From Rikenellaceae bacterium (GTDB lineage Bacteria > Bacteroidota > Bacteroidia > Bacteroidales > UBA932), in contig JALFCH010000100.1 of NCBI GenBank assembly GCA_022771245.1, forward strand, positions 1 to 35,417: a stretch of DNA of 35,417 nt, given 5' to 3'. The position numbers were made by a program, and so were the translations under genes. Under the pieces are notes generated by a model. It made no database searches. It had not been told where the DNA came from and saw only the letters and a list, made by a program, of their open reading frames with translations. Each line of letters begins with the position of its first letter. Positions within the stretch are counted from its first letter, which is position 1. This document shows, one piece after another, positions 1 through 8,107 of the stretch.

Positions 1-267
1 TGACGGCTTGATATCGTTATGGAGCACGCCACGATGATGGAGATAATCCACGCCGTCCAGGATGTCATCTATGATGCAGTCTTTTGCCGAGTCTGACGGG
101 CCGGCCGAAAGGAATTCATCCAAAGACTGACCTTCTCCATCTTCAAGAATGAGTGCCGGACCTGCAGGCGTATCCTCCTCAAAGCCAAGGGTCGTCACTA
201 TGGATGAATGGGACAATGTGTTGCCCAGTTCATATTCCCTCCTAAGGGACAGTGATGCTCTCCTGCC
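1..267 (-). pseudogene. 5'-truncated Ser/Thr protein kinase fragment (continues past left edge)
   Basis: The minus-strand frame from 267 down to base 1 is open and reads as the middle of a eukaryotic-type Ser/Thr kinase: a helix-C-like stretch (RREYELGNTLSHSSIV), a hinge-like segment (PALILEDGEGQSLDEF), and the catalytic-loop signature HNDIKPS at the window edge, where HRDxKxxN is usual. The frame is closed upstream by a TAA at 268-270 and contains no ATG. The Gly-rich loop and VAIK lysine that should lie about 45 residues before REYEL are absent, because that DNA encodes an AlkD-like fragment in another frame. The kinase is therefore either a 5'-deleted remnant or starts at a non-ATG codon without an N-lobe; I favour a remnant. 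The rest lies outside the window. Confidence 0.6.
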
Positions 268-529
268 TTAAAGACTCAACTATCTCCCTGGACAGTTTCT
301 CACAGGCATAGCGTCGCATAGTGGCGGGAATCGCGTTCCACAGCTGGCGCAGATACCCGACAAGTCTGGCCTCATCACGCTTTCCTGCCTCGCGAAGCAT
401 CCAGCCCGCAGCCTTCTGGAGAAGGTCGTGCATTCTTCCCTTCCCGGCCAGCATTGTCACCTGCAATCGAACTGGTAGTGCGAAGGTAAGGTTTTTCTCA
501 ATACCTACAAATATTAAGTCTTGGAACAA
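242..529 (-). pseudogene. DNA alkylation repair (AlkD-like) C-terminal remnant
   Basis: The frame encodes the characteristic C-terminal end of AlkD-like HEAT-repeat DNA glycosylases: HDLLQKAAGWMLREAGKRD followed by a segment ending in MRRYACEKLSREI. Full family members are about 210-240 residues; only about 65 residues of homologous sequence remain here. The frame opens with TTG at 529, but the first ATG is at 454, and the residues before about 460 do not look like the family. A promoter-like TTTG-N19-TACCTTCG (508-511 and 481-488 on the minus strand) precedes the ATG, so the piece may still be transcribed. It ends in TAG (242-244), directly abutting the kinase fragment in the next frame. Most likely a degraded gene; a 71-residue functional mini-protein is less likely. 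Confidence 0.55.
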
Positions 530-550
530 TCCGGAACAGTCCGAACAACG
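523..550. repeat. Short 10-bp tandem repeats
   Basis: Three adjacent imperfect units occur with 10-bp spacing: GGAACAATCC, GGAACAGTCC, GAACAACG. They sit just upstream of the AlkD remnant and downstream of the DUF1796 gene. Helical-turn spacing is compatible with a protein-binding array, but no regulator is indicated. Confidence 0.3.
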
Positions 551-570
551 CTGAGTCCATTGTATTCAAC

Positions 571-590
571 TCCGTGGTTGATACCACGGA
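571..590. terminator. Hairpin downstream of the LruC-flippase-DUF1796 operon
   Basis: A perfect 7-bp inverted repeat TCCGTGG-TTGATA-CCACGGA lies 25 bp past the stop codon of the DUF1796 gene. No U-run follows on the minus strand, so it is at best a weak or non-canonical terminator, or an mRNA-stabilising stem. Confidence 0.35.
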
Positions 591-614
591 CTATAAGGGG
601 AAAGAATATAATAC

Positions 615-1295
615 TCACGGATGGCTTGCGTGCAGTTTTCTCAGAATCTTCTTCTTGTAGCAGATGAATATATTTTTGAGAATCCGGAACGCCGAGTATG
701 ATGACACTGAATACAAGAGACCTGACAGGCCGGGAACGGTGTCTATCCAGTTTTTTATGTAATCGTTCTGAGGTTGCTTCATCAGGGCAATCCAGCCGTC
801 ATCCTGCTTTGTGAGGGAATTTGACTTGTCCGTGGACATCACGTAGAGAATCCTGTTGGCGGGATTGAAGGACTGAAGGATTTGAATGATTTTTTGCCGG
901 TTTTGCATTACATACTGCTCATCTTCGGGGAAGATACAGTAGCGCACGAAAAGCGTGGGTTGCTTGATGTCGGAATAGAAACGCTGGATTCGCCTTGAAT
1001 ACTTCTCCTGCAGGGCTGGGATCTGTTCCTCTATGCTGCTTACATTGAAATCGTGGTAAAAGTGCATACGGGTTTTCATATTCCCGCACACATCCGGACG
1101 GTGTTCCCGCTTCAAAAATTCAAGATTCAAAAAGTCGCCGAAGCCGTTTTCGATTTCACTGATTACACACTCGAAACTGTCACTGATTAACCAGTCGAAA
1201 GGATAGGATGCTCCCCTCAAGCCTTTCTTCTCCAGTTCCATAGCCACACTGCAGAAGGAACCCAAAGATACGATATTCGAAAATTTCTGTTTCAT
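615..1295 (-). CDS. DUF1796 putative papain-like cysteine peptidase family protein
   Basis: A 226-residue protein whose N-terminus carries the DUF1796 signature: SLGSFCSVA (Cys15) followed by SYPFDWL, and a later FYHDF (His81-Asp82). The family is predicted to have a papain-like Cys/His catalytic arrangement, but to my knowledge its substrate is unproven. It is often met in capsule and glycan clusters, which matches this location. No signal peptide is seen, so it is probably cytoplasmic. The ATG overlaps the stop of the upstream flippase (ATGA type), so it is the last gene of a three-gene operon with the LruC lipoprotein and flippase. A role in modifying glycan or surface protein is inference only. 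Confidence 0.75.
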   Translation of the reverse strand: MKQKFSNIVSLGSFCSVAMELEKKGLRGASYPFDWLISDSFECVISEIENGFGDFLNLEFLKREHRPDVCGNMKTRMHFYHDFNVSSIEEQIPALQEKYSRRIQRFYSDIKQPTLFVRYCIFPEDEQYVMQNRQKIIQILQSFNPANRILYVMSTDKSNSLTKQDDGWIALMKQPQNDYIKNWIDTVPGLSGLLYSVSSYSAFRILKNIFICYKKKILRKLHASHP

Positions 1296-2473
1296 TCTTT
1301 AATCAGGGATTTGCTGAAAAATCTACAATAAAGCACCTCACCAGCAGTGGACAGAGACAGGGACAAAGCCACAGACCAGACGGAAGGATATATCCACATT
1401 CCTATGGCGCACAGGCACAGGCAACTGATCAGAGCAAACAATTGGTTCAATGCCACGTGACGGTAAGCTCCCCTTGCCACGAATACGAACTGGAGATAGG
1501 CTCCTGCAATTAGAGAGAAATAAATAGTGAACGACAGAATCAGAGCCACCGGATAGGCCTGAACCATATCCCGACCGCCAAGTACAAGAGCAGCGGGATA
1601 ACCGAGCAGCACAATGAAAAGTATAGTACCAAGGGCTATCAACCTCTCATACTTCAGGATTTTTGCCACTCTTTGTGGAGTCGGATTTGTCACGACCTCA
1701 GGAAAGAGGGCGGCATTGATGGAATTGAGCAGTAGTTTTGGGATCTGTATAATTTTGTTGGCGAGGTCGTAAATCGCCACGTCACGCATTCCAAAAAAGG
1801 CGCCTATTATAGATGTCAGAGTCTTTTCCTTTACTCTGCCGGATATGGTCGTAACGAAAAACGGGGTGGCTTCCCTGAAATATTCCAGCATATATACAGG
1901 GCTCACCTTCACCAGCTTGACACCGTGCATCAGTACATTGGCTCCGCCCACAAAACTGCCCGCCAACATAGTACCGCTGATTATGGCGGAGTAAACAATC
2001 AAATCCGCTTCCGTCCTGACTAGAATAAGAGTGAGCGGAATCTGGCTAATTCTTATTACAGCCTGCAGTATGGAACTGAATTTCATATTCTTAGTCCCGA
2101 GGTAGTACCACTGGGGATAGAAGGTCTTGTATAGATTCTGTACGAAAATAATGGCAAATAGCCACAGGTTTTCCCGCAGTACCGGGATGAGGATTACAAC
2201 GGGCAGAGCGATGCAGAGAGAGAGGAAAATCAGGACCAGTTTACAGTAGAATACTACAGATACCGTGCGGCTGAGTTCGTCCTTGTCACCGGCCGAAATT
2301 GCTGCCCGCTTTGTACAGGGAGAGTCAAAACCAAAGTCAATCAAGTCCTGGAAATACAAGGCTATGGCAAGTAGAAATGCATAGAGTCCGTACTGCTCTG
2401 CCCCGAGCGTTCTTATGATATAGGGATAAATCAGAAATCCTACCAGGGCACTCACTATATTGAGTGCCGACAA
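1292..2473 (-). CDS. Wzx-type oligosaccharide flippase (polysaccharide biosynthesis protein)
   Basis: A hydrophobic protein of about 12 predicted membrane segments with the MATE/MOP-type flippase N-terminus (IYPYIIRTLGAEQYGLYAF) and IPKLLLNSINAALFPE further in. It would flip the lipid-linked repeat unit across the inner membrane for the Wzy-type polymerase at 14759-16186. The start is a problem: the listed start is TTG at 2473, but family-like residues (DRLKSTKVLQNYSYLSALN) continue in frame upstream to about 2515 with no ATG or GTG. The open frame runs into the LruC stop, where CTG (2537-2539) or ATA codons are the only candidates. Translation may be coupled to the LruC gene. It ends with an ATGA overlap into the DUF1796 gene. 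Confidence 0.85.
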   Translation of the reverse strand: MSALNIVSALVGFLIYPYIIRTLGAEQYGLYAFLLAIALYFQDLIDFGFDSPCTKRAAISAGDKDELSRTVSVVFYCKLVLIFLSLCIALPVVILIPVLRENLWLFAIIFVQNLYKTFYPQWYYLGTKNMKFSSILQAVIRISQIPLTLILVRTEADLIVYSAIISGTMLAGSFVGGANVLMHGVKLVKVSPVYMLEYFREATPFFVTTISGRVKEKTLTSIIGAFFGMRDVAIYDLANKIIQIPKLLLNSINAALFPEVVTNPTPQRVAKILKYERLIALGTILFIVLLGYPAALVLGGRDMVQAYPVALILSFTIYFSLIAGAYLQFVFVARGAYRHVALNQLFALISCLCLCAIGMWIYPSVWSVALSLSLSTAGEVLYCRFFSKSLIKE

Positions 2474-2535
2474 GTAGGAATAATTCTGCAGGACTTTTGT
2501 ACTTTTAAGCCTGTCAAATATATGTCTGTCAAGTA

Positions 2536-4431
2536 TCAGAACTTTACGATTTTATCGTGATCCGGTTTCTCGTACCAGTCCTTGAATTTTTCATTGTTAA
2601 AATCCATTCCCCAATCACGGAACATAGGATAGGAGTGGTCCACCCTGCTCGATTCCTTTGGCCAAGACCATAAACCGGCGACACAGAGTGCCTTAGGCAC
2701 TTCTCCGATTTTCGGAAAAGTAATCACGTTATTCCCGGCCACTACCTTGAATTTTGCGGCTTCTGCGGCAACGTTCCCGAGCTTGATAGTATAAATCTTC
2801 TTCATTTTATACTTCTGCTCATAAGTATTGGCGATCACATTCTTGCCATTTTCCACACTGCCCAGAAGTTGGTGAGCCTCGCCTAACAGAGTGTCTTCAT
2901 AATAAATATAGGAATTGAGAGTTCCACCGGTGGCGGCAAGATATACATCTGCAACGCCTGTTTTGCTGTACGGATCAATTACAAGTACCACATCGTTGAA
3001 ATCGAAGTCACCTATGGTGGACATATCCTCGAAAGCAAGTGTCCAGACCTGCTTCTTGTTAGCAAGATCCTCGTACTGCTCGTCTTTTCCGTCAGTCGCC
3101 ACATCGAATTTCGGTTCTTCAGTCTTCGTGCCGTCACCGTTATAGTACTTGTCGTCATCCTTGTCCTGGATATAAGGCAGCAGCAGTCCCGGTAGAGTAC
3201 CGTTGTTACCACTTACCATAACAAATGCGATATCGTTACAGTCAGGCTCAGTTTGCCCCGTACTCGTGCCGTCCTCAAGTCCGATAAAGCGGAAACCGTC
3301 ATAAATTTTGATTGCAGCAGCGTGGTAATTATTCCGGTTCAGTGAACTTGTAGTATGGTTCGGAGTCTGGTTAGGCTTCTTGCAATAGAATCCCACCATA
3401 TTGCCCACAGGGGCATCAATCTGGAAGGTAAGTCCCCGAATCTGTGCGATGGTGCTTTTGTCCGGGTCCTCGTGACCGAAGAACTTGTGCACAGAAAGGG
3501 TATTGAACTGATCGTCCCCTTTTCTGGTCGTAAAATTGCCGCCCTTCATACCGTCCACCTGGTCATAATAGCAAAAATTTGCAGGGGTCCACTGCCAGGT
3601 ATCGTTTCTCAGCCACTCTACTTTCGGAAGAGCATTTTCCTTTGATACACCTCCCGGAAGGTCATCATAATAATAGTCAGCATCGAGGGCATCAATTAAA
3701 GGAATAAAGGTAATATTGCTTGGATCAGCCTTATCGTAATAATAATAACCAACCTCTACTGAAGAGTTTCCTGTTGCACCATAAATGGTTGATATATAGA
3801 AGATACCGTTGGACTGAAGCTCAAAATTGGTAATCTGCTTTGAAATGACGGCAGACTTGTTTTCCGGAATGGCCTCATTCATATCAGCCCAAATCCAGGC
3901 AGGAAAATTAGTATAGCCATAAATCTTGGCACGCTTTCCAGTCAGAGGATTAACGAGGGTAGGTTTGGTGAGAGCAGCCTTGTTTGCATTTGAAATTGCC
4001 GTACCTGCCTTAGTCCCCGCCTCTGCGAAGTTGACGCTTGCCCTTCCGCTGCTGAGGCTCGACTTACTCAAGTGCCTGTACTGTACTCCGTCTTCGTTTT
4101 CCACACAGATCGAAATACCCTTTTCAAGCCCCTGAGGCATATTGAATGAAATGGAGGCGTCAGAATCAACATGCGTCTCGGCAAGCAGAGAACGTTTCTC
4201 CTGACCAAGTGAATATATTTTCACCTCTGATTCACCAACACCTTTGATATCAACGGTCACATAGGAACTGTTTTCCCAGGTCTGTTCCGGATCGACTTCC
4301 CCGAGAGTCTTTGTCCACGCCTCCTCATAGGCTATCTCCACATTTGTCTTGTAGGAGTCAGGCCTTCTCAAATCCCTGCAAGAAGTGATTACTGAAGCAA
4401 CAATCAGGGATACACAAAAAAATCTTTTCAT
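2536..4431 (-). CDS. LruC-domain surface lipoprotein
   Basis: A 631-residue predicted lipoprotein: basic-hydrophobic leader and a Cys at residue 18 (SVITSCRDL). Two similar acidic motifs suggest tandem Ca-binding beta-sandwich modules: a GLEDG...DCNDIAFVM segment, then FEDM...GDFDFNDVVLVI, the latter typical of LruC/DUF4842 proteins. The C-terminus has the family-like LWSWPKESSRVDHSYPMF...WGMDF...DWYEKP ending. An acidic linker (DKDDDKYYNGDG) lies between the two motifs. Such proteins are common exported proteins of Bacteroidota, and their function is largely unknown. It has its own promoter, divergent from the kinase gene at 4569, and heads the operon with the flippase. A role in anchoring or binding the polysaccharide at the cell surface is inference. 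Confidence 0.8.
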   Translation of the reverse strand: MKRFFCVSLIVASVITSCRDLRRPDSYKTNVEIAYEEAWTKTLGEVDPEQTWENSSYVTVDIKGVGESEVKIYSLGQEKRSLLAETHVDSDASISFNMPQGLEKGISICVENEDGVQYRHLSKSSLSSGRASVNFAEAGTKAGTAISNANKAALTKPTLVNPLTGKRAKIYGYTNFPAWIWADMNEAIPENKSAVISKQITNFELQSNGIFYISTIYGATGNSSVEVGYYYYDKADPSNITFIPLIDALDADYYYDDLPGGVSKENALPKVEWLRNDTWQWTPANFCYYDQVDGMKGGNFTTRKGDDQFNTLSVHKFFGHEDPDKSTIAQIRGLTFQIDAPVGNMVGFYCKKPNQTPNHTTSSLNRNNYHAAAIKIYDGFRFIGLEDGTSTGQTEPDCNDIAFVMVSGNNGTLPGLLLPYIQDKDDDKYYNGDGTKTEEPKFDVATDGKDEQYEDLANKKQVWTLAFEDMSTIGDFDFNDVVLVIDPYSKTGVADVYLAATGGTLNSYIYYEDTLLGEAHQLLGSVENGKNVIANTYEQKYKMKKIYTIKLGNVAAEAAKFKVVAGNNVITFPKIGEVPKALCVAGLWSWPKESSRVDHSYPMFRDWGMDFNNEKFKDWYEKPDHDKIVKF

Positions 4432-4474
4432 ACTCTATTTCTGAATAATACAAATCAAACCACATAAAGGGCTG

Positions 4475-4482
4475 CAAAATTA
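4475..4482 (-). promoter_or_regulatory. Promoter -7 element for the LruC operon
   Basis: On the minus strand TAATTTTG matches the Bacteroidota -7 consensus TAnnTTTG, 44 bp upstream of the ATG. A TTG-containing -33 candidate lies slightly further upstream than the usual spacing. The bases just downstream (GCAGCC) are mirrored at the divergent promoter at 4539-4546. Confidence 0.6.
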
Positions 4483-4538
4483 CAACATTTTTCCGATATA
4501 TAAAACAATGCAACCCTCTTATTTTAAAATATTTTTCA

Positions 4539-4546
4539 TAAATTTG
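4539..4546 (+). promoter_or_regulatory. Promoter -7 element for the soluble histidine kinase operon
   Basis: TAAATTTG matches the Bacteroidota -7 consensus exactly and lies 22 bp before the ATG at 4569. No clean TTTG is present at -33; the upstream region is AT-rich. It is followed by GCAGCC, so TTTGCAGCC here is an inverted copy of GGCTGCAAA at 4471. Confidence 0.6.
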
Positions 4547-4568
4547 CAGCCTTTTACGGTGTCATACA

Positions 4569-6944
4569 ATGATGAAAGAATATATGAACAATCCGGAACT
4601 TATGTGGGATTCCGAAATACTTGAAAATACCGGTACTGCACGATGGATAATGGAAATGGTTGAAGGCAGTAAACCGAGGCTGTATGTGGATTCAATGCTG
4701 GCGCAGCTGTTTAATTGCTCCCCGGACGAAGACCCGGAAATCATATACAACTTGTGGAGGAACGGCATCAACGAGGAAACATATTCACTCCTAAACAACT
4801 CAGTTGAGGCTATGCTCAATGGACAAGTTACAGAGGTGCAATATCAGTGGATTCATCCGGACGGAAAGCGGAGTCTGTTCAGGTGGTGTGGTGTATGGGA
4901 CAAATCCTTCACCCAAGGAACACGCTTTAAGGGCACTCACCGGAACCTTAGCGATGTCGTCCACATTGATGACAAATGGCAGAGCAAAAGAAAATTGCTG
5001 AAAAGTTATTACAATTATTATAGTTCCCGTGACGCCCTTGCCATACTTCTTGTTAATCTGGAGCAAGATAAATATTTCACCATCAAAAGCAGTCAGACTA
5101 TTGATTCAGTTCTGCCCCCGGCAGATGAAGGCAAGTTTTCCGAATACATTCAAAGATTCGCGGCAACATTTACCGAAGGCGAGCAGTCAGAAAGAATACT
5201 AAGTATTCAGGATTATGCATTTTTGGACAAATATTTCCAGACATCTCCCGTCTACAAGATGCTTTTTTCCACCTTTGTCTATGATGAAGAGGCAAGATGG
5301 TACCGAATCACAGCCCACAAGCAGGACAACAACGAAATGGTCATCTCCATTGAGGACAGGACCAACAAAACATTGGAAGGGCTGATACTCAACACAATAG
5401 CCGAGCGAATGGTGGGAGCTTTCATCTACAACCTCAATCGTGACATCATATCCGAGGTGAGACTCACTCCCTTTTTCAACTACCTCAATGACTACAAACA
5501 CAATCTTTCCCTTGCCAAGGGAGTGGAGTTGCTCTGTCCTCAAATTGACGAAGAATTCCGGGAGGGTTGGAGACAGTTTGCCAGTATGGAAAACCTGATG
5601 TCGGTCTATCTGGATCCAAGACGTGCAGATTTCGCGTTCAAAACAGTCTATAACGGCGAACACACCTGGCTGAAAGCATCCATCTATGCCTTGAACTCCA
5701 AATGGAGCAACGAGCCATCTGTTTCAATTGTATTCCGGAGGTTTTCGAAAGAGGAACTTGCGGAAGTGGACGAGAATGAAAAGTTGCTCCAGCAGAAGGA
5801 AAAGTTGGAGCAGGACTACCAATTCATCAAGGGCATAACCACCCAGTATGTCTCACTGAAGATTGTTAAAGTGGACAGCAGTTACTCTATAATCTACAAA
5901 GACCTGGATCCGGATTATGGTTGGGAACACAACCAAATATCCAATTTTTGGGACAGATTCAAGGCTATGATGTTATCGCACTGCCATCCTGATGATCTTG
6001 CCGAAATGCTCAAATATGCGGAAAAGGACTATGTCATTTCCCTTATGAAAGGCAAAAGAAGTCACACCAAAAGGTTCCGTTTCCGTATGCGTGACGGAAG
6101 TTACACATGGATGAAATGTGTGTTTATTCGTTTTGACAAGAACCTTGACAATGAGTTGAGCGAATTTGCCTACGCCCTTGCAAATGTCGATGAGGAAGTA
6201 AAAAAGGAGCAGGAATACTATTATGCTTTGGAACAGGCCAGAATTTCCCGGGAAGAAAGCCGACTCAAGACTCAGTTTGTCAATAACATAAGCCACGACA
6301 TCAGGACTCCGCTCAATGCTGTGATAGGATATTCACAACTTCTGATGCTCGCCGGGGATTCCTTGTCAGAAAAAGAGAAAGCAGAGTATGCCAATTATAT
6401 AGAGAGCAGCGGAGAACTTCTGACAATGCTTGTTGATGATATTCTGAGCGTATCGGACATAGAACACGACATTCTCAAACTCCGCCCGATGAAAGCCCCC
6501 GTTAACAGGATATGCAACAAAGCCGTATCCTGTTGTATGATGAGGGTACCAAACGGCGTAAACCTCTATTTCACGACCGAGTTCAAAGACGATTTCCACA
6601 TTCTCACCGATCCAATGAGGGTGCAGCAGATTCTGATAAATATGATTTCCAATTCGTGCAAAGCTACTGTCGAAGGAGAAATCAAGGTTAGCTGCTGCAA
6701 GAGCGATAAAGAAGGATTCATTGACTTTACTGTTACCGACACCGGATGCGGCGTGTCCCCTGAAAAGGCAGAAGAAATCTTCAACCGCTTCGTCAGTATG
6801 GACAATAATGAAAGTGGCGCCGGACACGGCCTGGGACTTGACATCTGCATTAATATTTCCCAAAGATTGGGAGGCTATATATGGCTCGACCAGACATATA
6901 AGCCGGGAGCCCGTTTTGTACTCACCTTACCGCTCAAGCAATGA
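4569..6944 (+). CDS. Soluble multi-PAS sensor histidine kinase
   Basis: A 791-residue kinase without signal peptide or membrane segment, so predicted cytoplasmic. The first about 135 residues resemble a PAS_3 domain (YQWIHPDGKRSLFRW). Two more PAS-like regions follow at roughly 150-400, and a PAS with PAC-like RFRMRDGSYTWMKC at roughly 415-545. HisKA has NNISHDIRTPLN with phosphoacceptor His576 and an intact acidic neighbour. The ATPase domain has an N-box (QQILINMISNSCKAT), G1 box DTGCGVSP and G2 box GHGLGLDI, so it should be active. It lacks a receiver domain. It is the first gene of a plus-strand operon, ATGA-coupled to a membrane glycosyltransferase. Likely receivers are the two orphan regulators at 19843-20650; this partnership is inference. 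Confidence 0.88.
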   Translation: MMKEYMNNPELMWDSEILENTGTARWIMEMVEGSKPRLYVDSMLAQLFNCSPDEDPEIIYNLWRNGINEETYSLLNNSVEAMLNGQVTEVQYQWIHPDGKRSLFRWCGVWDKSFTQGTRFKGTHRNLSDVVHIDDKWQSKRKLLKSYYNYYSSRDALAILLVNLEQDKYFTIKSSQTIDSVLPPADEGKFSEYIQRFAATFTEGEQSERILSIQDYAFLDKYFQTSPVYKMLFSTFVYDEEARWYRITAHKQDNNEMVISIEDRTNKTLEGLILNTIAERMVGAFIYNLNRDIISEVRLTPFFNYLNDYKHNLSLAKGVELLCPQIDEEFREGWRQFASMENLMSVYLDPRRADFAFKTVYNGEHTWLKASIYALNSKWSNEPSVSIVFRRFSKEELAEVDENEKLLQQKEKLEQDYQFIKGITTQYVSLKIVKVDSSYSIIYKDLDPDYGWEHNQISNFWDRFKAMMLSHCHPDDLAEMLKYAEKDYVISLMKGKRSHTKRFRFRMRDGSYTWMKCVFIRFDKNLDNELSEFAYALANVDEEVKKEQEYYYALEQARISREESRLKTQFVNNISHDIRTPLNAVIGYSQLLMLAGDSLSEKEKAEYANYIESSGELLTMLVDDILSVSDIEHDILKLRPMKAPVNRICNKAVSCCMMRVPNGVNLYFTTEFKDDFHILTDPMRVQQILINMISNSCKATVEGEIKVSCCKSDKEGFIDFTVTDTGCGVSPEKAEEIFNRFVSMDNNESGAGHGLGLDICINISQRLGGYIWLDQTYKPGARFVLTLPLKQ

Positions 6945-8107
6945 CAACTATTCTCATTCTCTTCTGGATTTGCGCTGCCGTGGTATTCTACACCTTTATC
7001 GGTTACGGCATCGTAATTTGGATAGCTGTTAAAATAAAGGAACTCATCTCCAAGCCTGCTGAATTTCCCGTGAAGGAGGAATTCCCTCACGTAAGTTTGC
7101 TTATAGCCGCCTACAATGAAGCTGACATAATTGCAGAGAAGATGCAGAACTGTCTGAGCCTGGAGTATCCATCTGACAAGCTTCACATTGTGTGGGTCAC
7201 AGACGGGTCCACAGACGGCACAGCTGAAAAGCTCTCCGAATATCCTCAGAACACGGTGCTTCACTCCCCGGAGCGCTGCGGGAAAACAGCGGCGCTGAAC
7301 CGTGCGATGAAATATATCGACACTGAATATGTTATTATGACGGATGCCAACACTGCCCTGAACAAAGAGTCAATATATCTAATAGTCAGGAAGTTTGACA
7401 ATCCTAAAGTGGGATGTGTGGCAGGAGAGAAGAAAGTGGTGGCAGAAGGCGGGAGCGCGGCAGCCACGGAGGGCCTTTACTGGAAATACGAATCATTCCT
7501 GAAAGACCTTGATGACAGGCTCAATTCCGCTATGGGGGCAGCCGGCGAACTCATAGCCCTGCGCCGTGAACTCTGGTGCGATATCCCCGACGGAACACTC
7601 GGAGACGATATGCTTATCTCTATGGGAGTGCTGCGCAAGGGCTACAAGATTGCCTATTGTAAAGAGGCTTATGCAAGCGAAAAACCCTCTGCAGACATCC
7701 GCGAGGAACGCAAGCGCAAAATCAGGCTTGCCGGTTGCGCGATGCAGAACGTCGTCACATTGAGAGACCTTATGAACCCTTTCAAATATGGGCTCACAGC
7801 CTTCCAATTCTTATCCCATAGGGTGCTGCGCTGGGTTCTCACCCCAACCTGCATTATTTTGATGCTTATTTTCAATATTGCGGCAGTACTGATGGGGGCA
7901 GCCATTTTCTATCAGGTCATTCTGGCCTTGCAGATTCTCTTCTATCTCAGTGCCCTTGCAGGGATGTTGCTTGACAAAAAGGAAAAGGCAGGTCCGCTCA
8001 GGATTCCATATTATTTTCTGTTTACAAACTTCTCGACTTTCGCCGGCATCGGTTACCTCAAAAACCAGAAGGGCAGCGGAGCCTGGGAAAAAGCGCGCCG
8101 GAAATGA
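6941..8107 (+). CDS. Membrane-bound family 2 glycosyltransferase
   Basis: A 388-residue processive-type GT2. It has one N-terminal membrane helix (about residues 3-29), then a GT-A domain with SLLIAAYNEAD, VTDGSTDGT, metal-binding-type TDANT and GDDM, and three or four C-terminal membrane helices from about residue 290. It belongs with cellulose-synthase-like or EPS-type GT2s and would add sugars from nucleotide donors at the cytoplasmic face. The start codon overlaps the upstream kinase stop (ATGA), and its own stop overlaps the next ATG the same way, so the stoichiometry of kinase and transferase may be translationally linked. Donor and acceptor sugars cannot be read from sequence. Confidence 0.85.
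   Translation: MTTILILFWICAAVVFYTFIGYGIVIWIAVKIKELISKPAEFPVKEEFPHVSLLIAAYNEADIIAEKMQNCLSLEYPSDKLHIVWVTDGSTDGTAEKLSEYPQNTVLHSPERCGKTAALNRAMKYIDTEYVIMTDANTALNKESIYLIVRKFDNPKVGCVAGEKKVVAEGGSAAATEGLYWKYESFLKDLDDRLNSAMGAAGELIALRRELWCDIPDGTLGDDMLISMGVLRKGYKIAYCKEAYASEKPSADIREERKRKIRLAGCAMQNVVTLRDLMNPFKYGLTAFQFLSHRVLRWVLTPTCIILMLIFNIAAVLMGAAIFYQVILALQILFYLSALAGMLLDKKEKAGPLRIPYYFLFTNFSTFAGIGYLKNQKGSGAWEKARRK

Noticed and set aside
571..590. Strong rho-independent terminator
   Set aside because: The stem is perfect but lacks a U-run on the operon strand, so it is listed at low confidence only.
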